DNA from: a virus
Strand: one strand, 5' to 3'
IMG/VR virus record: IMGVR_UViG_3300031539_000274
Span: 1-26,010 of that record
Length of the DNA: 26,010 nucleotides
Below, one piece after another: positions 6,028-12,466 of this stretch. Numbering within the stretch: the first letter of the stretch is position 1; each line of letters begins with the position of its first letter. The notes beneath the pieces are model-generated. The model was not told the DNA's origin. It did not search any database and was given only the letters and a program-made list of their open reading frames with translations. A program made the translations under genes and the position numbers.

Positions 6028-7199
6028 ACATCATCACCGTCCCGATCAACCAGGTTGTCCCCTGGGAGAAGAACCCGCGTGGGATCCTGAAAGCCGACTA
6101 TGAGGATCTCAAGGAGGAGATCCGGGAGCTCGGCGTCTATAAACCGCTCATCGTCTATCAGGAGAACGGGCGATACGTCGTCCTTGGCGGGAATATGAGA
6201 ATCAGGGCGCTCAGAGAACTCGGCCATGAAGAGGTTGACATCTCCGTCGTGGAGCCGAAGTCGGAGGCCGAGAAGATCAAGTACGCGCTCTCGGACAATG
6301 ACAGGAAGGGCTTCTATGAGGAGGAAAAGCTCGCGGAGCTCCTCATGCCCCACCTCGAGGAGATAAATCTCGAAGTTTATAAGGTCGACATCGGCGAGTC
6401 CATCAACCTAAAAGAATTATGGGAGCAGTTCGGGCCCAGCCAGGCGGAGGATAGCCTTGAGCAGAAAATCACGCTTCCGGATCCGCCCCAGGACGTCCTG
6501 GAATTCGCGGGCCGCTTTGAGCATATCGTCGTCGAGTTCAGCGGCGGGAAAGACTCCCTCCTGGCACTCCTCTGGACGAAAAACATTTGCGAGAAACTTG
6601 AGCGGCCCTTCGAGGCCCGATTCGTCGAGACGGGCGCCGAGTTCCCGGACCTCGTGAGTTATATCTGCCGCTTCTGCAAGGATCAAAAGATTACCTTCCG
6701 GCTGATCATGGCCAAGCAGAACATCGTCGAGCATTACGTCAAGAAAGGGAAATGGCCTGACACGATCTTCCGGGACTGTCAGCATCGGTTTATCAATGAG
6801 GTCCTCGACTCGGCCACGGCAACGCCGGCGGATAAGACTCTCAAGATCCGCGGGGGCCGGCCCGAACAGAAAGTGGCCCGGACGCCGAAAGCCGCCTACA
6901 CGACCAACGCCCAGGGCTTTCACCTCTACGCGCCATATTATGAAATGCCCTTAACCGAGTATGCCGAGCTCTTAAAGAAAGTCCAGCCGCTGCTCTGGCC
7001 AGGCTATGCCCAGGGATTCAAGCGGACCGCCTGCTGGATATGTCCCTTCCAAACGCCTGAGCAGTGGGAGGCGATGAGGAAGTATTATCCGCCGCTATGG
7101 GAAGAGATGAGGATCCTTTCGCAGCGGCTGAAGTACCCGCGGCACGCGGGAGACAGCACGATCCGAAGGTTTTGGCGCTATTGGAATAAATTCCGTTGA
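6024..7199 (+). CDS. ParB-like nuclease domain fused to PP-loop PAPS-reductase/DndC-like domain
   Basis: 391 aa. Residues 1-110 are a ParB/sulfiredoxin-fold domain: KNPRG at 16-20, a KPLIV strand and GGNMRIRAL at 55-63. After a linker, residues 165-390 form an adenine-nucleotide alpha-hydrolase (PP-loop) domain with SGGKDS at 173-178, ETGAEFPD at 202-209, CRFC at 215-218, Cys252 and CWIC at 337-340, as in PAPS reductase, DndC and IbrA. The separate proteins IbrB (ParB-like) and IbrA (PAPS-reductase-like) are a known pair in prophages; here they are one chain. Likely chemistry is ATP activation of a substrate with sulfur or phosphate transfer, possibly nucleic-acid modification; target unknown. 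Its 3' end overlaps the minus-strand DUF523 gene by 22 nt. Confidence 0.85.
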   Translation: MNIITVPINQVVPWEKNPRGILKADYEDLKEEIRELGVYKPLIVYQENGRYVVLGGNMRIRALRELGHEEVDISVVEPKSEAEKIKYALSDNDRKGFYEEEKLAELLMPHLEEINLEVYKVDIGESINLKELWEQFGPSQAEDSLEQKITLPDPPQDVLEFAGRFEHIVVEFSGGKDSLLALLWTKNICEKLERPFEARFVETGAEFPDLVSYICRFCKDQKITFRLIMAKQNIVEHYVKKGKWPDTIFRDCQHRFINEVLDSATATPADKTLKIRGGRPEQKVARTPKAAYTTNAQGFHLYAPYYEMPLTEYAELLKKVQPLLWPGYAQGFKRTACWICPFQTPEQWEAMRKYYPPLWEEMRILSQRLKYPRHAGDSTIRRFWRYWNKFR

Positions 7200-7627
7200 T
7201 AAGGAAGGTTCAAGAATTGAAAAAGTCGCTCTCGCCAGTCATTATCCCGATGGCAGGTGATCGTCGGGATCAAGCCGGCGAGCTTTTTGCCGAAAACCCC
7301 GAAGCCCGGATCGCAGGACGGACTATTCAAAAGGAGAAGAGCCACTGCCGGCTTCGCGGCGGCAGCTATGGTCAGGGCTCGATATGCGCCGATTTCGAAA
7401 GCCTGGGTGACATCCTTTCTGAGTTGGAGAACCCGGCCCTCTCGAATATAGGACGCCGGCCTCGGGCAGGGGAGCCCGCCGAGCATTTCAGGGCAGGCAT
7501 CGACGAAGAAATAGCCGAGGCCCTCGAGGTATTTGATAGCGGAGAGTGCGAAGGTGGCCGGCCTCCCATGGTAGAGGCAGCGCTTGCCGATGAGACAGGA
7601 GGAGCTAAAAAGGCACTTCATCGGCAT
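7178..7627 (-). CDS. DUF523/TudS-like [4Fe-4S] thiouracil desulfidase family protein
   Basis: 149 aa from ATG 7627 (a second ATG at 7621 is equally possible). The three conserved cysteines of DUF523 are present: SSSCLIG (Cys11), ACPEMLGGLPCPRP (Cys45) and SPSC (Cys105), with the family landmarks YHG near 19-21 and DVTQAF at 72-77. TudS, a characterised member, uses a [4Fe-4S] cluster held by three Cys to remove sulfur from 2-thiouracil. Length is usual for the family. It starts inside the end of the upstream minus-strand gene and runs tail-to-tail into the PP-loop fusion gene. An accessory gene in this phage; activity is inferred from the family. Confidence 0.8.
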   Translation of the reverse strand: MPMKCLFSSSCLIGKRCLYHGRPATFALSAIKYLEGLGYFFVDACPEMLGGLPCPRPASYIREGRVLQLRKDVTQAFEIGAYRALTIAAAAKPAVALLLLNSPSCDPGFGVFGKKLAGLIPTITCHRDNDWRERLFQFLNLPYQRNLFQ

Positions 7628-8066
7628 CTTCTGGCTTGGCGATCCCTTCCGGCCATTCATCTTCTTCTCCGGGATGGTAGGGATCTCCGGGGTCGTCGCA
7701 ACGATCTTCAATCGGCTCATGTTCACTCCTTCGGCCTTGGTGGTGCCAGCGGCAGAAAGCCGCGTTTGCGAGATCTCGCATTAGGTCGCTGTCACTCTCC
7801 AGGCCGAGCAGTTGGGCGACCTTGTCGAGTGCCAGACCGCTCTCATAATTCCGGAGGAGCGGCGGGACCACGTTCTGGAATTCTTCAAGCTCGAGCCATC
7901 CTCCGCCCGGGCGCCGGTAGGGACGAATTCCCTTGCCGGAAGTCTTCTCGAGGATCCGACGCCAGAGGTTCTCATCCTTGGGGCAGCCCTGGAATCGGCC
8001 CCGGCTTGATAGCCGCGCATACAGGCGGAGCTGGGCCTCTGTCGGCCCGCGTCTCTTTTTGCTCAT
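7605..8066 (-). CDS. unknown protein, first gene of minus-strand unit
   Basis: 153 aa from ATG 8066, with GAGG about 11 nt upstream on the minus strand. Basic N-terminal half (KKRRGPTEAQLRLYARL, a Gly/Arg-rich turn), a middle part that may form a helix-turn-helix-like bundle (VAQLLGLESDSDLMRDLA), one Cys and HH, and a very acidic Pro-rich C-terminus. No family recognised. It is preferred over the plus-strand reading because it leads directly into the DUF523 gene (23-nt overlap) and has a good promoter just upstream. Could be a small DNA-binding regulator or a partner of the desulfidase. Confidence 0.6.
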   Translation of the reverse strand: MSKKRRGPTEAQLRLYARLSSRGRFQGCPKDENLWRRILEKTSGKGIRPYRRPGGGWLELEEFQNVVPPLLRNYESGLALDKVAQLLGLESDSDLMRDLANAAFCRWHHQGRRSEHEPIEDRCDDPGDPYHPGEEDEWPEGIAKPEDADEVPF

Positions 8067-8085
8067 TTTTAGGTGCCTCGATATA

Positions 8086-8115
8086 TATATAAATTCGGGA
8101 AGATTGTGCCGTCAA
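8086..8115 (-). promoter_or_regulatory. sigma70-like promoter for the minus-strand unit
   Basis: On the minus strand TTGACG (8115-8110), an 18-nt spacer and TATATA (8091-8086) within a longer TA repeat at 8080-8090. Transcription would start near 8079, giving a leader of only about a dozen bases before ATG 8066. This is the best consensus-like promoter in the window. Confidence 0.6.
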
Positions 8116-8125
8116 GATTGCGAAG

Positions 8126-8150
8126 ATTAAAAAATAAAAAAATTTTTAAT
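8126..8150. repeat. AT-only inverted repeat in the divergent region
   Basis: ATTAAAAA (8126-8133) and TTTTTAAT (8143-8150) are perfect inverted arms around a 9-nt A-rich centre. The 25 bases contain no G or C, in strong contrast to the flanks. It lies between the minus-strand promoter and the terminase small-subunit gene, so it may be an operator, an UP-like element or a recognition site for the packaging machinery. Confidence 0.45.
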
Positions 8151-8164
8151 ACGGAGTGAGAAAG

Positions 8165-8677
8165 GTGTCTGGACGCGGTAGGAAATCTAAGTATCAAGAT
8201 GATTTTCCCCTCCGGGCCGAAGGCCTGGCGCGGAGTGGCCTGACCGACAGGCAGATCGCGATAAAACTCGGGATCTCGAAGACCGCGTTCTATGAATACC
8301 TAAAGTTCTATACGGACTTTGCGGACTCCTTAAAAAGGGGGAAGGCGCCGGTCGACACCAAGGTCGAGAACGCGCTCCTCAAGCGGGCCCTGGGCTATGA
8401 GCTCGAGGAGGTCATGACCGAATATGACATTGCCGGCAAGAAGAGGGATGAGACGGCTCTCCCGTCGAAGGTCCGGAAGACGAAGAAGGAAGTCCTCCCC
8501 GACGTCACGGCGCAGATCTTCTGGCTCAAGAACCGGCAGCCGATGAAGTGGCGCGATAAGCAGGAGCTCGAGCACAGCGGCCAGATGACCATGATCAACG
8601 TCATCTCGGCGGTTCCCCGGCCGGCCAAGCCGGATCCGGCGGCCGCGGCAGCGTTGGCTTCTGGGAAGGACACATGA
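8165..8677 (+). CDS. terS: terminase small subunit
   Basis: 170 aa from GTG 8165; the GTG at 8156 is in frame but GGAG at 8153-8156 fits the later start. The N-terminal third is a helix-turn-helix (LTDRQIAIKLGISKTAFYEYL) for DNA recognition; the middle is helical (oligomerisation), and the segment WLKNRQPMKWRDKQ is characteristic of phage TerS proteins. The C-terminus is Ala/Pro-rich. TerS forms a ring that picks the packaging site and controls TerL. It heads the packaging and morphogenesis genes, and its stop overlaps the next start (ATGA). Confidence 0.85.
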   Translation: MSGRGRKSKYQDDFPLRAEGLARSGLTDRQIAIKLGISKTAFYEYLKFYTDFADSLKRGKAPVDTKVENALLKRALGYELEEVMTEYDIAGKKRDETALPSKVRKTKKEVLPDVTAQIFWLKNRQPMKWRDKQELEHSGQMTMINVISAVPRPAKPDPAAAAALASGKDT

Positions 8678-8886
8678 GAGTCTCCTGGTCCCTGACAGTG
8701 GCCATCCGGAAGCGGCTCCTCCGGCTCCGGATGAAGAGGGCACTATCGCTTCTCCGTGGGATGGACTCGGCGATGGGGCGGCTCGGCTGGTCCCGGCAGC
8801 GCCAGCGGGCCTTCTGGCGCGCGATCTCGAAGGCGCACGGCCTGCCCGAGGAGCTCCTCGAGGGGCTCGCAAGGAAAATGGAATGA
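8674..8886 (+). CDS. small basic protein between terminase genes
   Basis: A 70-aa Arg-rich helical protein with ATGA overlaps on both sides, which argues that it is translated. It has no recognised domain. The position between TerS and TerL suggests a packaging accessory, but a simple spacer ORF cannot be excluded. Confidence 0.55.
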   Translation: MRVSWSLTVAIRKRLLRLRMKRALSLLRGMDSAMGRLGWSRQRQRAFWRAISKAHGLPEELLEGLARKME

Positions 8887-10241
8887 TCGGGGCTCAGGAG
8901 ATCACGGTCGACCTCTCCCAGGTCTACGACCCGCGGCGGAACGGGAAGCAGCTCCTCTTCCACCGGGCCCCGGAGACCTACAAGCTCTTCGGCGGCGCCA
9001 TGGGCGGAGGGAAGACGGCCGCGCTGATAAATGAGGGGATCGCCCTGAACTTCGACTACCCGGGCAACTTCGGGTTGCTCATGAGGAAGACCTGGCCGTC
9101 ATTCCGGGACACGGTCCTCCCGCAACTCGAGCACTTCCTCGACCGGCGTCTGATCCGGGATTGGAATAGGTCGGAGAAGCTGATCGTGTACTGGAACGGC
9201 TCGAGGGTCCGCTATGGAGGCGTTGGTGAGCATCCGGACGACTGGCAGAAGTTCATGTCCGGGGAGTACGGCTGGATCGCACTCGACCAGGCCGAGGAGT
9301 TCACGGAACACGAATTCCTGATGCTGGCGACCCGGCTGAGGCTCAATCTGCCCGGGCTGCGGCCATTCTTTCTCCTCTCCTGCAACCCGACGGATAGCTG
9401 GATCAAGCAGCGTTTCATCGAAAGTTCGCAGCCGGACCATATCTTCATCCCGTCGTTCTGGACGGATAACATCGCTAACCTGCCGGCGGGATACATCGAG
9501 AGAATGAAGCAAATCCTGCCGGTGGAGCTGCAGGATAGGTACTTGAGGGGCGACTGGAGCGGAATAGCTGATCCCCTGGCCGTTTTCCCCTGCCTCAAGG
9601 TCAAGGAGGCCATGGAGCGGAAAGTCGAGCGGGGATTGCCGGTAGTCATCGGGGTCGACGTGGCCCGGGGCGGAGATGATGAGTCCGTCCTGGCACTCCG
9701 GGAAGGGGGGAGACTTGAGATCTTCAGCCAGGCCCAGGGGCATGACACCATGCGGACGACGGGGGAGGTCTGGCGCTGTGTCCAGGAGCGCATCCTGCCG
9801 GCCTGGGGAAAGGCCCTTTCCGAGGTCACGGTCCAAGTGGACGCGATAGGCCTGGGGTCTGGAGTCGTGGATCGCCTCAGGGAGGTCCGGAAGGAAAAAG
9901 AGGCGGCCTTCAGGGAGCAAGGGTTCGAAATAGCCTTTAGGATCATCGAAATCATCGGCAGCGCCCGGGCGCGCAACCGCAGCCGGTTCAGGAACCTCCG
10001 GGCCGAGGTCCATTGGGGGGCCCGGGAGGCACTGGACTGGATCGAGCTTCCCGGGGACTCTGAGCTCTCGCGTCAGCTCCTGGGGATTAAGTACCGGCTA
10101 AATTCGGCTGGCCTGATTGAGATCGAGCCGAAAGAGGAAATCAAGAAGCGGCTTAAAAAGAGCCCGGACCGGGCCGAGGCGGTCATCTACGCCTTGGCCG
10201 AAGTCAAGCCTAAGGGAGTGGGTCATGTCTGCACAGGTTAA
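8883..10241 (+). CDS. terL: terminase large subunit
   Basis: 452 aa. N-terminal ATPase: Walker A GGAMGGGKT at 37-45, Walker B WIALDQAEE at 131-139 with the catalytic Glu, and coupling motif SCNPT at 166-170. C-terminal RNase H-like nuclease: GVDVARGGDDES with Asp259, VQVDAIGLG with Asp320, and SPDRAEAVIYAL near 427-438 with the third acidic residue. All elements needed for DNA translocation and cutting are visible. Close to the usual length for PBSX-like large terminases. It overlaps the portal gene by 17 nt. Confidence 0.95.
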   Translation: MIGAQEITVDLSQVYDPRRNGKQLLFHRAPETYKLFGGAMGGGKTAALINEGIALNFDYPGNFGLLMRKTWPSFRDTVLPQLEHFLDRRLIRDWNRSEKLIVYWNGSRVRYGGVGEHPDDWQKFMSGEYGWIALDQAEEFTEHEFLMLATRLRLNLPGLRPFFLLSCNPTDSWIKQRFIESSQPDHIFIPSFWTDNIANLPAGYIERMKQILPVELQDRYLRGDWSGIADPLAVFPCLKVKEAMERKVERGLPVVIGVDVARGGDDESVLALREGGRLEIFSQAQGHDTMRTTGEVWRCVQERILPAWGKALSEVTVQVDAIGLGSGVVDRLREVRKEKEAAFREQGFEIAFRIIEIIGSARARNRSRFRNLRAEVHWGAREALDWIELPGDSELSRQLLGIKYRLNSAGLIEIEPKEEIKKRLKKSPDRAEAVIYALAEVKPKGVGHVCTG

Positions 10242-11655
10242 GATCGGAAAGCCGAAAGGCAGGGTGTTCGTCTATACTTCGATGAAGGAGCTCGTCCCGG
10301 GCGAACGGCTCAGGGAATTCGAGATCCAAAAGGACTCCAAGCAGGTCCGCGAGGAGGAGAAGCTCTTCCTCCATGAGGGCCTCGTCAGCCCGCCGTTCCC
10401 GCCGGAGTCTTTCCTCGAGCTCCAGCAGTCGAATGTCTATTTCGACCGCTGCGTCTGCCGCATCGCCGAGGACGTCGCCGGCCGCGGCCTGCGGCTCGTC
10501 CTGGCCGAGGGGAAAGAAGAAATCGAGGAGGAGAAAAAGGCCATTCAACAGTTCCTGGCCAAGCCCAATAAAAACCCGAACGAGAGCATCCGGGGCATTA
10601 TCCAGGCCTGCGTCGAGGATTTGGAGGTTGTCGGCTGGATGGGGATGGAGGCCGTGCGCAGCCTCGATGGTCTGGTCAATGAAGTTTACCATGTTCCAGC
10701 TCATACTCTCCGGGTCCATAAATCGCGGAAGAAGTACCGCCAGGAGCGCGGCCAGTCCAAGGTCTGGTTCAAGGCCTTCGGCGTCAAGGAGGATATCAAC
10801 AAGGACACCGGGAAGCAGGAAAAGGGCCTCGATGAGAAGACGCGGGCGAATGAGCTGATCTATTACAAGCACTATTACGCCAGGAGCGATTATTACGGTC
10901 GCCCCCCCATCCTCGGTGCCGTGGGATCCGTGCTGGCCCTGATTGGGATTCGGGACTATAACCTGGCCTTCTTTGAGAATTATGGCGTCCCGGCCGCCAT
11001 CATCGTCCTGGAGGGCGACTGGGAACCAGGCTCAGACCAGAAGCTTAGGGAGTTTCTCGATACCGAGATCCGGCGGACTGAGAATGCCCACAAGACCATG
11101 GTCCTGGTCACTCCCGAGGGCTGCAAGGCCACCTGGATACCGCTGGTCACGGAAGTCAAAGAGGCGGCGTTCAAAATTTACCTCAAGATCCTGCGCGATG
11201 AGGTGCTGGTGGCCTATTCGATGCCCGGTTATCGGATCGGCCTCTCGGAGACGGGTTCGCTGGGCGGGTCGACGGCCGAGGAATCGACGAAAATCTATAT
11301 CTCCTCGGTCATTGACTCGCTTCAACTGACCATGGAAGAGATCCTGAACCAGATCCTTAAAGAGAAGGGGCTGGTGAACTACCGCGTCGAATTCATCGAC
11401 CTGGACGTCCGGAACATAGACGCCGAGGTCGACCGATTCGAGAAGCTCTTCGGCATGGGCGCGATCACTCCCAATGACATCCGCAACCGCCTGGACCTGG
11501 GCGACCCATACGATCTCGGGAATCAGTATTACGTGGATAACCGTTATATCCCGGTCGGCGGCGCCGAGCTCGAGAAGGCCGACCAATTCTCGATCGCGCT
11601 CAACGAGCTTCGGAGGACGGCCAGGGCGATCCTCGATGAACGAAAAACTTCTTAG
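10225..11655 (+). CDS. portal protein (PBSX/HK97-like)
   Basis: 476 aa from ATG 10225 behind GGGAG; the longer reading frame from 10117 lies inside terL and is not used. Typical portal features: N-terminal segment with FLELQQSNVYFDRCVCRIAED, a wing with YYKHYYARSDYYGRPPI, the conserved FFENYGVPAAIIVL stretch, and GSTAEEST near the crown. Portals form the dodecameric ring at one capsid vertex through which TerL pumps DNA. The start overlaps terL and the end overlaps the Mu F-like gene. Confidence 0.9.
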   Translation: MSAQVKIGKPKGRVFVYTSMKELVPGERLREFEIQKDSKQVREEEKLFLHEGLVSPPFPPESFLELQQSNVYFDRCVCRIAEDVAGRGLRLVLAEGKEEIEEEKKAIQQFLAKPNKNPNESIRGIIQACVEDLEVVGWMGMEAVRSLDGLVNEVYHVPAHTLRVHKSRKKYRQERGQSKVWFKAFGVKEDINKDTGKQEKGLDEKTRANELIYYKHYYARSDYYGRPPILGAVGSVLALIGIRDYNLAFFENYGVPAAIIVLEGDWEPGSDQKLREFLDTEIRRTENAHKTMVLVTPEGCKATWIPLVTEVKEAAFKIYLKILRDEVLVAYSMPGYRIGLSETGSLGGSTAEESTKIYISSVIDSLQLTMEEILNQILKEKGLVNYRVEFIDLDVRNIDAEVDRFEKLFGMGAITPNDIRNRLDLGDPYDLGNQYYVDNRYIPVGGAELEKADQFSIALNELRRTARAILDERKTS

Positions 11656-12466
11656 GCTCCACGACGCCATCACGGCCTTCCTGAAGCGGACGGGCTTCAG
11701 GGAGCGTCAACGCGTCCGCGCCCGTAGCGGAGAACGGGAGGCCCGCGCCAGGCTTCAGCGGGGCGTGCTGGAATGGCTGCAGCATATTCGGCGGGAGGCA
11801 GTTGTCCTCGAGGAGCCCGATGAGGAGAAGATCCTGGACTGGAAGGCGATAGAAGAGAAGGGCGGGCGCCTGCTCCGGGCCGCTTATCTCGACATTCTGA
11901 AAGCCCAGGCCGAACGGGCCGGCCTGTCGAAGCAGGAGGCCGCCGGGGTCCTCAACACTCAGGCCATCACCTGGGCCGAGCTCTTCGCCGCCCGCATCAT
12001 AAAGCAGATCATCGAGCAGACTAAGCGGGCGGTCCGCTCGATCATCGTCTTGGGTCTGAAGCGGGGACTCTCCATGTCGGCTATCAATATGCAGCTCCGG
12101 CCGATCATCGGGCTCAACGATCGCCTGGCCGGCGCGGTCAGCCGCTATTCGACCGAGCTCTTTACCCGGCCGAAGTGGGCCGGCCTGACCGATGAGGAAC
12201 GCTCCGGCCGGATCGAGCGGTATGCGCAAAAACTCCAGCGCTACCGGGCGGATAATATCGCCAGGACGGAAACGGCACACGCCATGGATGAGGGGACGCT
12301 CCTCCGTTTTGAGGAGCTCGGGGTCCAGGAGGCGGAAATTCTCGCCGCTTCCGGCTGCTGCGGCGATTGTGCCGCGCTGGACGGCCAGCGCTATCCCCTC
12401 GCCGAGGCCCATGGCATCCTACCCGCCCATAACTGCTGCCGCTGCGCCTGGGGGGCAGTGACATGA
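11636..12466 (+). CDS. Mu gpF/SPP1 gp7-like minor head protein
   Basis: 276 aa from ATG 11636, overlapping the portal end by 20 nt with a weak ribosome binding site (translational coupling likely). The C-terminal domain matches the Phage_Mu_F pattern: RADNIARTETAHAMDEG, then SGCCGDCAALDGQRYPL and a final Cys-rich segment with HNCCRCAWG, probably a metal site. The N-terminal part is helical. These proteins sit inside the capsid near the portal and help with head assembly and early infection. Four nt overlap with the giant fusion gene follows. Confidence 0.85.
   Translation: MNEKLLRLHDAITAFLKRTGFRERQRVRARSGEREARARLQRGVLEWLQHIRREAVVLEEPDEEKILDWKAIEEKGGRLLRAAYLDILKAQAERAGLSKQEAAGVLNTQAITWAELFAARIIKQIIEQTKRAVRSIIVLGLKRGLSMSAINMQLRPIIGLNDRLAGAVSRYSTELFTRPKWAGLTDEERSGRIERYAQKLQRYRADNIARTETAHAMDEGTLLRFEELGVQEAEILAASGCCGDCAALDGQRYPLAEAHGILPAHNCCRCAWGAVT

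Noticed and set aside
7196-8092. 298-aa plus-strand ORF starting at TTG after the PP-loop gene
   Set aside because: Its composition is Gly/Arg/Ser-rich without domains, while the minus strand gives a clear DUF523 protein with all family cysteines and a good promoter upstream.
9099-10013. 304-aa minus-strand ORF
   Set aside because: Opposite terL, no domain, no ribosome binding site; codon-bias shadow.
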